Under the pieces are notes generated by a model. It was not told the origin of the DNA and ran no database searches. It saw nothing but the letters and a program-made list of their open reading frames with translations. DNA of 18,571 bases from Bacillota bacterium (GTDB lineage: Bacteria; Bacillota; DTU065), in the NCBI GenBank assembly GCA_012842235.1, contig DUTE01000374.1, positions 1-18,571 of the forward strand, written 5' to 3'. This document shows positions 1 to 8,064 of this stretch, one piece after another. A program made the translations under genes and the position numbers. Each line of letters begins with the position of its first letter. The first letter of the stretch is position 1.

Positions 1-991
1 CACCTTGTTCAATTTTTTTTGGTGATATGGCTAAATCAATTTCTAAGGGTTTGTTATGAGTTAGGTAGATATCTCTCTTTAGGGTCTTGCCTGCTTCGAT
101 ATATAGAGGCCCAATCTCTTTTGTAAAATAGAATTCACTTCCGGCCTCTAGGTAGTAATTACCTTCTTGAAGATCTGTAAAGCTAAAGTTTAAAGCTTTG
201 TTGTCCTCTAGTTTAACTAAGAGTTCTTTATTTGCATCATATAGCTTAACAAAGGGGTAACCACCTAGTTCATCTGAAAAATAAAGACTCCCTTCAACTG
301 CTCCAGAGGTTTTAGAGATATCCGCTACTTGTAAAATTCCCCGTTGAAACAAGACTCCGCTAGAAGAAAGTTCGTAAACATACTCACCTTCTGGCCAACA
401 AACGCCATCTTCATTCTCTGTTTCTATATAAAGTTGATTATCGTTATATACAATTTGTTCTAGAAAGACCTTGTCTTTTTTTAATACTCTCAGTAGTGCA
501 GAATCTACCTTTTCTTTTGCAAACACTATCTTTACTGTTTCTCCTGGAGTAACCGGATTGGGCTCGCAATAAGAAGGATAAATTGTGCCATTTGTAAGTG
601 TAATAGAGATTTCGCTTTCGTAGCCTTTTTTAACAACTCTATCTTGCCAATAAGGATTGAAGCAGTACTCTAATACTAAATTACAGGAATCAAAACCTGA
701 GTACAGTTTTTTCTTTTCTGTATCGATTGGCACCCAACTTTCATCGTTAACCCTGACTTTTAATCTTTCTGCAGGTAATACATATTGTGTTTCATCTTCT
801 ACCGCTAATAAATCCAAAGCACTAATATATAAATCCCAGATCCCTTCACTTTGGATATAAAAATTGACTACTTTCTTTAATTTTGAATTATCTAGATCTG
901 GTATCCCTGACAATTCAACAACAGCTAAGTTGTTGTTACTCGCAGCAGAAATATCTAATAAACAAAATAAAAACAATAGGATCAACTTCAT
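1..991 (-). CDS. Secreted protein with carboxypeptidase-regulatory-like repeat, 3' end cut by window edge
   Basis: An open frame of 330 codons reads from ATG at 991 to the first base of the window without a stop, so the C-terminus is missing. The product begins with a signal peptide (MKLILLFLFCLLDISA, likely cleaved after the ISA) and continues as an extracellular, beta-rich chain. A segment around residues 225-310 alternates short strands with a 'LQEGNYYLEAG' turn typical of carboxypeptidase-regulatory-like/PEGA-type domains; this is a fold guess, not a family match. The start is supported by AAGGAG seven bases upstream. The ATG overlaps the TGA of the preceding gene (ATGA, 988-991), so the two are almost certainly translationally coupled. 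No lipobox is visible. I do not recognise a specific family or function; with its partner it may form a surface or envelope complex. Confidence 0.8.
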   Translation of the reverse strand, partial: MKLILLFLFCLLDISAASNNNLAVVELSGIPDLDNSKLKKVVNFYIQSEGIWDLYISALDLLAVEDETQYVLPAERLKVRVNDESWVPIDTEKKKLYSGFDSCNLVLEYCFNPYWQDRVVKKGYESEISITLTNGTIYPSYCEPNPVTPGETVKIVFAKEKVDSALLRVLKKDKVFLEQIVYNDNQLYIETENEDGVCWPEGEYVYELSSSGVLFQRGILQVADISKTSGAVEGSLYFSDELGGYPFVKLYDANKELLVKLEDNKALNFSFTDLQEGNYYLEAGSEFYFTKEIGPLYIEAGKTLKRDIYLTHNKPLEIDLAISPKKIEQG

Positions 992-1740
992 TTTAGTACT
1001 CCTTGGCTTTGATCTTTCTCTTTATCACTAAAATCAAGATCATAAGTGAGTTTTTTTTCACCTAAACTAATTTGGAGTTTGCCCCAATAAAGATTGTTTT
1101 TTACAAACTCATCATCTATCTGTACAGAAAAAGATCTCGTTGCCCCTGGTAGAATAATCCCTTTTTCTAAATTGAGTTCAGCAATATTTTCGCCATTTTT
1201 ATTGGTTAGAGTTATTAACCCCTCTGTTTTAAAATGATTTGAGCCTTCATTTTTTATTGTCACTAGAATAGAAGAATCATTGATGCTTTCTCCCAAAAGA
1301 CACGCTACATTAACTAATTCCCCATAATCCTCTTTTGCCTGAGCAATAATAAACAATACGGCAACTGCCTGAGCTAGATTAGATTTACTGCCTTTAGTCG
1401 ATGTTTTTAGTATTGCAGCTTGGTAAATAGCTTGATCCAAAATGGCTCTTTCTAGCTCTAAAAGAGCTTTGGCGTTAGGTGCTATAGTTAAGCTGTCATT
1501 TTTAGGAAGAACGAGTCGTCTTGGGGCTGGCCTTAATTGAGGTTGTCCGTTTTCTTGTTGATAAAGGTCCCAAATATCTACTTCAACATAAATCTCCTCT
1601 AAACTCGAATTATAAAGTTCAATGACCAAGACCTCGGCAAAATCATCGACATTGCCTTCAAAAATCGCTGGAGCAATTACAAGACTCGCACTACAATGAG
1701 TTGAGACAAATAGCAATAATAAGACGATTACTAGCTTCAT
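988..1740 (-). CDS. Secreted PapD-like immunoglobulin-fold protein
   Basis: A 250-residue protein with a signal peptide (residues 1-18, Cys-Ser-Ala before the likely cleavage site; the Cys is not in a lipobox). The mature N-terminus has the layout of a PapD/DUF916-type domain: 'LVIAPAIFEG', then 'VIELYNSSLEEIYVEVDIWDL', a proline-rich 'LRPAPRRLVL', 'LTIAPNAKALLELE' and a tyrosine-containing strand. A second beta domain (about 140-245) follows. Known relatives act as pilus or surface-polymer chaperones or as peptidoglycan-binding modules; which applies here cannot be said. It is first in a two-gene unit, and its TGA stop overlaps the next ATG. The ribosome site AAAGGAG sits six bases before ATG at 1740. 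The upstream leader contains the paired element at 1758-1854. Fold assignment is inference from pattern, not from a search. Confidence 0.75.
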   Translation of the reverse strand: MKLVIVLLLLFVSTHCSASLVIAPAIFEGNVDDFAEVLVIELYNSSLEEIYVEVDIWDLYQQENGQPQLRPAPRRLVLPKNDSLTIAPNAKALLELERAILDQAIYQAAILKTSTKGSKSNLAQAVAVLFIIAQAKEDYGELVNVACLLGESINDSSILVTIKNEGSNHFKTEGLITLTNKNGENIAELNLEKGIILPGATRSFSVQIDDEFVKNNLYWGKLQISLGEKKLTYDLDFSDKEKDQSQGVLK

Positions 1741-1757
1741 TCAAGTCTCCTTTCCCC

Positions 1758-1854
1758 GAGAATAAGAGAGGGCTCCCTGATAGGAGCCCTCTCTTCGATG
1801 CGCATCTTTGGTGTCCTGGCTAATACCGGGACGATATGTACTTATATTATTCTC
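1758..1854. other. Compact multi-helix RNA-like element (possible leader RNA or small RNA)
   Basis: Three helices nest within 97 bases. Outer helix: GAGAATAA (1758-1765) with TTATTCTC (1847-1854), 8 perfect pairs. Inner hairpin A: GAGAGGGCTCC (1766-1776) with GGAGCCCTCTC (1783-1793), loop CTGATA. Inner hairpin B: GTCCTGG with CCGGGAC around loop CTAATA (about 1813-1832). Read as plus-strand RNA, hairpin B has a G-U wobble; read as minus strand, that pair becomes a C-A mismatch, which slightly favours plus-strand transcription. Read as minus strand, it is the 5' leader of the PapD-like gene and ends 17 bases before its ATG, beside the ribosome site. It matches no riboswitch consensus that I can recall. 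Confidence 0.4.
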
Positions 1855-2210
1855 CAGTTTTTTACTTTTTCCTTCCACTTCTACCACTTAAAAAAACAAC
1901 GTTACAAAAAACAATAATAGCCTTCAAGAAACTTTCTCTTTTGCAAGTTAACCAATATTGGAGAAGAACCCTATTAAAATTTAGTAATTAATAATCTCTA
2001 AGACCATCCTCAAGGCTTTGGTTTACTAAGATAAACTTGCCTAATTTTCTACTTTCTAAGCTATTAAAAAACAAAAACATTATTTAGTTTCAAGTTTTAA
2101 CTTACTATTAGATAAGAGCAAATTAATGGCCAAGCCTTCTGAGAATCACTATTAAATGAGCAGGTTTTTTTTTACAAATAGCGAAATTGTGAAATAAGTC
2201 TTAAATGATA
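1855..2210. other. AT-rich intergenic region between divergent genes
   Basis: About 350 bases with no coding potential on either strand, lying between the minus-strand secreted-protein genes and the plus-strand binding-protein gene. It must hold promoters for both directions, but I found no pair of -35/-10 boxes good enough to mark. It has several homopolymer A and T runs, including nine T at 2165-2173. Confidence 0.5.
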
Positions 2211-2218
2211 GGGGGGGG
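2211..2218 (+). promoter_or_regulatory. G8 homopolymer acting as Shine-Dalgarno of the binding-protein gene
   Basis: Eight consecutive G end five bases before ATG at 2224. No other purine-rich ribosome site is present, so the G tract must serve as the anti-Shine-Dalgarno target. Homopolymer G tracts of this length can slip during replication, which would change spacing to the start codon. Confidence 0.55.
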
Positions 2219-2223
2219 CTATT

Positions 2224-3531
2224 ATGAAAACAAAAAAAGGAAATTTTCTCATCTTGTTTTTTGTCGGAATCTTAATCTTTAGCAGCGTAGCTGTGCAGGG
2301 GAAAGATTTAGAAGTATGGCTTGTTGCTAATGCAGAAAAAGCACGTCTAATTAAAAACTTGACCGATCAGTATTTTACTCCCAAAACTGGAGTTTCGGTA
2401 AATTTTTCAACAATGGTTTGGGAAGATGCTATGTCCAAAATCTACATGGCTGTAGCTTCAGGTGATATCCCTGACATTGCTCAGATGGGTTCTACATGGC
2501 AATGTGAGTTTGGTCTAAGAGGTGCTATTTTAGACCTTAACAAAGCATTTCCTGAAGAGACTAAAGCCATATTTCAAGAGATGTATCCTGGTTCTTTACG
2601 TCCTATAGAGTTTAAAGGAACTGCCTGGGGTGTCCCTGCAGAACTTGGTAATATGCAGGGTTATATCCGCACTGATATCTTCAAAGAAAATGGTTGGGAT
2701 GTCCCTAATACTTGGGATGAACTCTACCCACTTCTTCCTAAAATGCAAGCCAAAGATATGAACTTTGGTATAAATTACGGGCAAAACGGTATTAGTTGGT
2801 TTGTTGCCTCAGCCTTTTTAAGACAGGCCGGTGGTGATATCTACCTTCCAGGCGGAGAAAAATCCATTTTAGATACTCCTGAATCTATCGATGGGTTTAC
2901 TCGTTTTACTGAGCTTTTTACTAAACACAAAGTTCCCAAAGAAATCCATCAGGTACAAGATTTTCGTGTAGGAGATATTCCTTTCCTTTGTATTTCCACA
3001 AGAGTTGTGTATGGCACATATATGTACGCTGCACCAGAACTTAAAGGAAAATGGACTACTGTGCTACTACCTGGAACAGTACGGGCTGATGGCACTATAA
3101 ACCATTCAGGATATCTTGGTACAAACAACTTTTCTATTTTTGAGAAATCAAAGATGCAAAGAGAAGCTTTTGAATGGATAAAGTGGTTTATGAGTGATGA
3201 AATCCAAACCTTATACGGCAAACAGTACCAAGAACAATTACCTGGTGCATTTCATATGTCTCCAAATATTAAGGCCATGGCTAAGATGGAGATCCCTGAA
3301 GATCACCGCAAAGTTCTAATGAATCAGTTACACGAAGATATTGGTATTCCTTTTGCTCTTGGCGGCGAAACTGTTTGGAGGTATGTCGACAATGCAACTG
3401 CTTCAGTGGTTATGTTAGGTGAAGACCCTGAAAAAGCTATTAGAAAAGCTGCCCAGGAAGTTACCGCTGAAATGCAAAGAAAAGCCAAAGAGTTTGATCG
3501 ATTCCTCAGAGCTCTTGATACAAACAGATAA
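2224..3531 (+). CDS. ABC transporter extracellular solute-binding protein, family 1 (sugar type)
   Basis: A 435-residue protein of usual length for cluster B/family 1 sugar-binding proteins (MalE/UgpB-like). A signal peptide covers residues 1-26, ending Val-Gln-Gly. The mature protein opens with 'LEVWLVANAEK', then 'SGDIPDIAQMGSTWQCEFGLRGAILDLN', 'GTAWGVPAELGNMQGYIRTDIFKENGWDVPNTWDEL', 'YLGTNNFSIFEKSKMQ' and 'AFEWIKWFMS', all hallmarks of the family (shown here in part). It would capture an oligosaccharide or similar solute and deliver it to a membrane permease. No permease or ATPase gene lies beside it, so it is an orphan. There is no lipobox cysteine, unusual for a monoderm Gram-positive and more like a periplasmic protein. 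Start is fixed by the signal peptide and the G-rich ribosome site. Substrate cannot be deduced. Confidence 0.92.
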   Translation: MKTKKGNFLILFFVGILIFSSVAVQGKDLEVWLVANAEKARLIKNLTDQYFTPKTGVSVNFSTMVWEDAMSKIYMAVASGDIPDIAQMGSTWQCEFGLRGAILDLNKAFPEETKAIFQEMYPGSLRPIEFKGTAWGVPAELGNMQGYIRTDIFKENGWDVPNTWDELYPLLPKMQAKDMNFGINYGQNGISWFVASAFLRQAGGDIYLPGGEKSILDTPESIDGFTRFTELFTKHKVPKEIHQVQDFRVGDIPFLCISTRVVYGTYMYAAPELKGKWTTVLLPGTVRADGTINHSGYLGTNNFSIFEKSKMQREAFEWIKWFMSDEIQTLYGKQYQEQLPGAFHMSPNIKAMAKMEIPEDHRKVLMNQLHEDIGIPFALGGETVWRYVDNATASVVMLGEDPEKAIRKAAQEVTAEMQRKAKEFDRFLRALDTNR

Positions 3532-3560
3532 CTTTGTTTGGAACAAAAAAAATAGATTTA

Positions 3561-3592
3561 AAAAGCAGGCTTAATGCATTAAGCCTGCTTTT
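3561..3592. terminator. Bidirectional rho-independent terminator
   Basis: A perfect palindrome, 14-bp stem with TGCA loop (AAAAGCAGGCTTAA / TTAAGCCTGCTTTT), continues into T-runs in both directions. It lies between the convergent binding-protein and DUF6259 genes and can end both transcripts. Confidence 0.9.
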
Positions 3593-3622
3593 TTTACCAA
3601 AAACAACCATTAAACTAACAAA

Positions 3623-5614
3623 TTAGCTCTTTTTCCAGCGGAAAACACCGATTGTTCGCCCTTCAACTGGTAGTTTGTTATCTCGAGTCTCTATTATCTT
3701 TGGCGAATTACCTATATAAATTGCTTCTACTTTTTTAGGTAAGGGTATTGTTAATTCTAGTTCTTTTTCGTTAAATTCATTGTAAAAGAGAATCATTTCT
3801 TCATCTAATGACGAATATCGTTTAGCCCAATCTACTTTTAACCCTTCATTGTCTAGAAAACGAAGTCTCCTTAGCTCTCCTTTAATGTAATCTCTAAGAG
3901 CAAAAAGTTGCTTCATAAAATGCCAAAGTTCATTATCTTCTAACACATGGTCATATACCCAGTAGTGGGTTCCTAGTAAAAAGCTCCGAGCTGCAACCTG
4001 CTTTGGCTCTAAACCAATTGCTTTTACATCAATTGCTACAGGTTTGGGATGGACCATATCTACGTGAAGAATCTCTGGGAAAGTATATTTATAGATTTTT
4101 GGAGCCCCGTATGGTGTATAAAGTCCCCAACCTGCATGGACTAATTGTGCCCCTACATATTGGCTATATAAGTCACCACAGCCCTCCATTATATAGAAAG
4201 GTACTTCTGATGTCTCTGAGTTAATCTCTTGGAGGAGCTTTTTATAACCTAAGTTCCATTGATCAATTCTTTGATGACTGTGATCTTCATTGAAACAAAG
4301 ACGAGGGTAGACACCGATCTGATCTACATACATACCTGTTGCACCCATGTCTTCGATCAACCAAAGAATAAAGTCTTTAAGAACTTTAGTCCATTCGTTT
4401 TCTGCTGCGCACATACAGCTAAAAGTCTCTTTGCCATATTTTTCAATGTATTCTTCTTGCTCGGCTGTGCGTGCAGCCCATTTTTTACCAAGTGTTTCGT
4501 AGAACTCTGAGCGATGATTAAATATTCTTGTATTAATGTAGAAGCTGATTTTTCCTCCATCCTCTTTGACTTCGGTAATCGCCTTTTTCAAATCCCTTAT
4601 TGTTCCTAATTCTAAGTCTGGAAAAAACTGAGGATATAGTGTGTCAAATCCACCTTCATTCCAAGCAGAGACATAAAGATGTCTAAAACCTGCTTCTTTT
4701 GCCATTTCATAAAGTTCGGGTATGTCAACAAAACGGTGGCATATTTCCCCAGATTGAAATTTAAAATCATAATGTACCAAAAGACCGTTTTCTTCCCATA
4801 CCCAATCAGGAACAGGTCCTATCTTATACCAAGATAGTGCCCAAGATCTGTACCTTCTTGCAGCTTCGTGCCAATCAGCAGTGAGATAAGAAAATTCGCA
4901 TTGGTTAGAACTAAACTCTTCATCTGCTCCCAAACTGCCGATTTTTTCCAGACCTATAAGCATAGAATCAGTGGCTTCAGTGTGCAAAATTGTTGTTGGA
5001 AAGCGCTCATCGTAAGAAGCTACATAAAAGCCTTCATTTTGATTACCGTAAAATAACCACGGCATCGAAGCTCCGCCACAGTAGCCTAGTCTATAAGTGC
5101 TTTTATGCTCCTCTCTCAAGCAACCAGGTACACCTTCAACTGGCCTTCCCACATGGTAGTTATGCCAAGTAGTAGAGGCAACTTTAACAGGTAGTTTCAG
5201 TGTATTTACAGGATCAGGAATAATCTCACCATAGTTATTAGTGGTTACTAACTCATCATTAGCAACCTTTAAACCCCATAAACAGGGGAAACGATAACTC
5301 TCAGCTTTGCCTGAAAGAGTACCTGTTGTTTTTTGCGAACCAAAAATAATTTTTAAACTTACATCCTCTTTATAGTAAAGAGTTAGAGCTGCTTCGTCAC
5401 TACTCCACAAATACTCTTTTAAAACAAGATCGTTTGGTTTTAACCATTGTTCACCTTTTTTAACCATAAAAGGACCATTGATACGATGTTGACCAAAACG
5501 TGTAAGAGAACCAGTTTTTCTATCTAGAGCAATTTCATAACCTGAATTAATAATAATTTCATTTTCTGTCTCTGTTATTGGCCACGGAAAGTCATTAGGT
5601 ATTGACACAAGCAT
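3623..5614 (-). CDS. DUF6259-type putative glycoside hydrolase, cytoplasmic
   Basis: A 663-residue protein with no signal peptide. The N-terminal third (about 1-250) is a beta-sandwich like those of GH-D-clan and GH31-like enzymes. The centre (about 265-600) has the order of a TIM barrel: 'HYDFKFQSGE', 'HLYVSAWNEGGFDTLYPQFFPD', 'KISFYINTRIFNH', then 'GATGMYVDQIG' and 'PFYIMEGCGD'. Asp431 (in YVDQIG) and Glu477 (in MEGCGD) sit at strand ends where catalytic acids are found in such enzymes; this role is inferred. A small C-terminal beta domain (about 600-663) closes the protein. I recognise it as the DUF6259 family, which has no firm substrate. AAAGGAGGC lies ahead of ATG 5614. It is a monocistronic gene downstream of the rex terminator, and probably processes a sugar imported by the cell. 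Confidence 0.8.
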   Translation of the reverse strand: MLVSIPNDFPWPITETENEIIINSGYEIALDRKTGSLTRFGQHRINGPFMVKKGEQWLKPNDLVLKEYLWSSDEAALTLYYKEDVSLKIIFGSQKTTGTLSGKAESYRFPCLWGLKVANDELVTTNNYGEIIPDPVNTLKLPVKVASTTWHNYHVGRPVEGVPGCLREEHKSTYRLGYCGGASMPWLFYGNQNEGFYVASYDERFPTTILHTEATDSMLIGLEKIGSLGADEEFSSNQCEFSYLTADWHEAARRYRSWALSWYKIGPVPDWVWEENGLLVHYDFKFQSGEICHRFVDIPELYEMAKEAGFRHLYVSAWNEGGFDTLYPQFFPDLELGTIRDLKKAITEVKEDGGKISFYINTRIFNHRSEFYETLGKKWAARTAEQEEYIEKYGKETFSCMCAAENEWTKVLKDFILWLIEDMGATGMYVDQIGVYPRLCFNEDHSHQRIDQWNLGYKKLLQEINSETSEVPFYIMEGCGDLYSQYVGAQLVHAGWGLYTPYGAPKIYKYTFPEILHVDMVHPKPVAIDVKAIGLEPKQVAARSFLLGTHYWVYDHVLEDNELWHFMKQLFALRDYIKGELRRLRFLDNEGLKVDWAKRYSSLDEEMILFYNEFNEKELELTIPLPKKVEAIYIGNSPKIIETRDNKLPVEGRTIGVFRWKKS

Positions 5615-5681
5615 TTTTACGCCTCCTTTGCTTAGTGATAGATTCTAAAACTTAGATGATTGTCCTGCAAAAAAGAGAAAA

Positions 5682-5722
5682 ACCCTTCTAGTAGACTCTT
5701 TTTAGGTGTCTACTAAAAGGGT
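5682..5722 (-). terminator. Terminator of the hydrogenase-rex operon
   Basis: Minus-strand stem ACCCTTTTAGTAGAC with GTCTACTAGAAGGGT (15 pairs, one G-U), loop of 11, followed by TTTTCTCTTTTTTG. It starts 12 bases after the rex stop and separates the operon from the DUF6259 gene. Confidence 0.9.
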
Positions 5723-5733
5723 ACAATTCGTAT

Positions 5734-6390
5734 TTAGGTCTCTTTTTCTCCTTTTTGAAAACTTTCGTTATCATCTTCAAGTTGGTATGAAAGCTTAAGA
5801 AGACTTTCAAGTATGCGAACATTTTCCAATACTACATCTTCAGGTACATCAGGATAATTTGAAGCAAAATTCCATATAGCCTCGATATTTCCGTCAACGA
5901 GAATATCTACAATAGGCTGAACGCTCTCTGGATCTACTGCTAAAACTGCAATAGGTATTTTGTTTTTAGCAAGAAATCTCGGTAGTTCACTTGCGCTTTG
6001 GATTGGTTCCTGTAAGTAGCCGAATGTTTTTCCTTGAAGGCTTGGATTGATATCAAAAGCCGCTCTAAAACGAAATCCATAGCGATAAAAACCTGGGTAA
6101 GCAAGTAGTGCTTGTCCTAGTTTTCCAACACCAATTAAGATCATTTCATTAATTTTATCTATTCCTAATAGTTTTTCCAATTCCTCCGAAAGAGCACTAA
6201 TCTTATAACCATATCCACTTTGGCCAACTCCAAGTTTAGAGAGATCGGTTCGAACTTGAGATGGAGAAATATTCATATAATCAGCTAGTTCATCCGATGA
6301 AACACGAACAGCACCAAATTGATTTAAATGCCGAATCCGACGATAATAGCGGGCTATTCTGTGTACATATGCATCTGAACTATAGTCCAT
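5734..6390 (-). CDS. rex: Redox-sensing transcriptional repressor Rex
   Basis: A 218-residue NADH/NAD+-responsive repressor, of usual length for Rex. An N-terminal winged helix (about 1-75: 'RIARYYRRIRHL', 'ISPSQVRTDLSKLG', 'GYGYKI') is followed by a Rossmann domain with the signature GVGKLGQALL (from residue 87), 'AAFDINP' and 'AVLAVDPES', and by the domain-swapped C-terminal helix. In the family, high NADH releases DNA and switches on fermentation and hydrogenase genes. It is the last gene of the hydrogenase operon, 27 bases after the hydrogenase stop. A Rex-type operator stands before the operon's first gene (11173-11190), implying autoregulation. I chose ATG 6390, with AGAGG eight bases upstream, over an in-frame GTG three codons earlier (6399) that lacks a ribosome site. 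Confidence 0.95.
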   Translation of the reverse strand: MDYSSDAYVHRIARYYRRIRHLNQFGAVRVSSDELADYMNISPSQVRTDLSKLGVGQSGYGYKISALSEELEKLLGIDKINEMILIGVGKLGQALLAYPGFYRYGFRFRAAFDINPSLQGKTFGYLQEPIQSASELPRFLAKNKIPIAVLAVDPESVQPIVDILVDGNIEAIWNFASNYPDVPEDVVLENVRILESLLKLSYQLEDDNESFQKGEKET

Positions 6391-6417
6391 CTCAAACACC
6401 TCTGTCCCATATATTTT

Positions 6418-7818
6418 TTATTCTTCTTTTTCACGCTCAGAGATCTCAGACTGTAATACTCTGCGGCTGAAGTTTGCATCCACTAAAGTACCAGGACCAC
6501 CCACACAACCACCAGAACAGGCCATACCCTCTAAAAACTCTGCATCAATCCTGTTGGCCTTGGCTAAAAGTAGAGCCTTTTTACACTCAGAAAGCCCGTT
6601 TAAAGTCTTTACTTTTACAGACTTGTAAGTTCCAAGTGCTGCTGAAACTCCACCTGATTGGGCAAAACCCAACCCATATTTGCTTGGAGAGTCTGTATAT
6701 GGTGATTTTCCTAAAGTAGCAAGGTTAATATCTCTAGCAACAAACATACAAGCGATCTCTTCAAAAGTTAATACCGCATCTACTAACTCTTGGGCTTCTT
6801 CTTTCTTCGAAAGACATGGACCAATAAAAACAAGATAACTGTTAGGTTTTTCTTTTCTAATTTGTGTTGCCATTAAAGCCATAGGGCTTAACTGATGTGA
6901 GACATGATCTTTTAACTCAGGAAAATGCTTTGTAACATAATTTTTATAAGCAGGGCAGCAAGAGTTGGTTAGCCAGCCATCAATTTCTTCTTCAGCTTCT
7001 AGTTTGGCTACTTCATCCGCGGCCACAGCAACTTCTCGGATTTCACTAAAGCCAAGTTCTTTTAGGCCTGTTATAACCTGTCCCAAGGAGACACTTCTAC
7101 CAAACTGTCCCGAGATAGAAGGAGCAACCAAAGCAATGACATCATCTTTTTCTTTTAATCTCTTAATAACCGGGACTATCTCTGATTTATAACTAATTGC
7201 ACCAAAAGGACAACCAACTGTACATGCACCACAAGATACGCACTTTTCTTCATCAATAACTGCGTGTCTATCTTCACTAGAGCTAATAGCTTTAACTTCA
7301 CAAGATCTCTCACATGGTCTTTGTAGTTGCAAAATCGCCCCAAATGAGCAGGCTTTTGCACAGAGACCACATTCTACACATTTTTCTTTATCAATTACAG
7401 CTTTACCATTAATAATCTGAATGGCTTTTTTGGGACAGGCGTTGACACAATTGTGAGCCACGCAGTTTCTGCAAGCATCAGTAACCAAAATAGCGTCAAT
7501 TGGACATCGATCACAAGCAATATCTATAACTCGAAGCATAGAACCTTCGACTTTATCTTCTTTTAACGCTTTAATAGCTGCATTAACAAGAGGTTCTCGG
7601 TCGCGTTTAGGATCTTGTCCAACTGCTAGCCTTATTCTTTCTTTTAATACTGCTCTTTCTTTATATTGGCAGCAACGATAGTTGCGAATTCCTTCGTCAT
7701 ATAATTTATAAGGAAGCTCCTCAATCTCTCTAAGAAGTCTACCTTCAAAGGTAAGTCTTGATACCTCTGTCAGAACCTGTCTTCTTATCTTATCGATCTC
7801 TGTAAGAAGTCTAGGCAT
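6418..7818 (-). CDS. [FeFe] hydrogenase, ferredoxin-rich monomeric type (group B-like)
   Basis: A 466-residue iron hydrogenase. A helical N-terminus (1-95, with a Cys-Cys pair near 49-50) leads to cysteine motifs for three or more [4Fe-4S] clusters: Cys116/119/124/128, Cys147/150/153/157, Cys169/173 and Cys193/196/199/203. The H-cluster domain has all three signatures: SCCPAY (Cys287, Cys288), GPCLSKKEE (Cys335, Lys338) and GMACSGGC (Cys434, Cys438). It should interconvert protons and H2 with ferredoxin as partner. The layout with SCCPAY and a long helical N-terminus fits group B enzymes better than the NuoG-like bifurcating HydA; group is inferred. The start ATG 7818 overlaps the stop of the preceding gene by eight bases and has GGTGGTGA upstream; an in-frame GTG (7830) is less likely. 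No maturases (HydE/F/G) are in the window. Confidence 0.92.
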   Translation of the reverse strand: MPRLLTEIDKIRRQVLTEVSRLTFEGRLLREIEELPYKLYDEGIRNYRCCQYKERAVLKERIRLAVGQDPKRDREPLVNAAIKALKEDKVEGSMLRVIDIACDRCPIDAILVTDACRNCVAHNCVNACPKKAIQIINGKAVIDKEKCVECGLCAKACSFGAILQLQRPCERSCEVKAISSSEDRHAVIDEEKCVSCGACTVGCPFGAISYKSEIVPVIKRLKEKDDVIALVAPSISGQFGRSVSLGQVITGLKELGFSEIREVAVAADEVAKLEAEEEIDGWLTNSCCPAYKNYVTKHFPELKDHVSHQLSPMALMATQIRKEKPNSYLVFIGPCLSKKEEAQELVDAVLTFEEIACMFVARDINLATLGKSPYTDSPSKYGLGFAQSGGVSAALGTYKSVKVKTLNGLSECKKALLLAKANRIDAEFLEGMACSGGCVGGPGTLVDANFSRRVLQSEISEREKEE

Positions 7819-8053
7819 CTGCTTCACCACCGATTTCTTCTATTACTTCAATTAATTTTTCTGGAGTCATTCTATGATAAACTTTACCGTTAATTCTCAC
7901 ATTTGGTCCTTGATCACAGGCATTAAGACAATGCATTCCTCTTACAGTGATTTTTTCCCTAACGCTTGGAGGCAGCTTTTCTATGGAAGAAAAAATCTCT
8001 TCACTGCCCATAAGATGACAAGCCGTACCTAGACATATCTCTAAATAAATCAT
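7811..8053 (-). CDS. Thioredoxin-like [2Fe-2S] ferredoxin (NuoE C-domain-like)
   Basis: An 80-residue protein consisting only of the thioredoxin-like [2Fe-2S] domain seen at the C-terminus of NuoE/HydC. The cluster ligands are Cys7, Cys12, Cys42 and Cys46 (CxxxxC and CxxxC). It lacks the NuoE N-terminal helical bundle, and there is no NuoF-like flavin/NADH subunit in the operon, so it is probably a free electron carrier or a subunit of the adjacent hydrogenase. The start at 8053 is chosen because GAGGTGAG precedes it; the in-frame ATG 8074 lies inside the preceding gene without a ribosome site. The stop overlaps the hydrogenase start by eight bases, implying coupled translation. A related 76-residue protein begins the operon. 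Confidence 0.88.
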   Translation of the reverse strand: MIYLEICLGTACHLMGSEEIFSSIEKLPPSVREKITVRGMHCLNACDQGPNVRINGKVYHRMTPEKLIEVIEEIGGEADA

Positions 8054-8064
8054 CTGACTCACCT

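Noticed and set aside
657..860. A 67-codon plus-strand open frame.
   Set aside because: It is antisense to the partial secreted-protein gene, which has a signal peptide, a ribosome site and a coupled start.
1765..1794. The 12-bp hairpin as a simple rho-independent terminator.
   Set aside because: It is not followed by a good U-run on either strand, and there is no upstream gene on the plus strand for it to terminate; the nested helices around it suggest a larger structure.
1815..1828. The plus-strand text GCTAATACCGG resembles a conserved stretch of 16S rRNA.
   Set aside because: Only about 11 bases match; the flanking sequence and hairpins do not follow 16S rRNA, so it is a chance similarity inside the paired element.
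2188..2206. Possible second Rex site (TTGTGAA half-site) upstream of the solute-binding protein gene.
   Set aside because: Only one half-site is good; the second half matches 4 of 7, which is expected by chance in AT-rich DNA.
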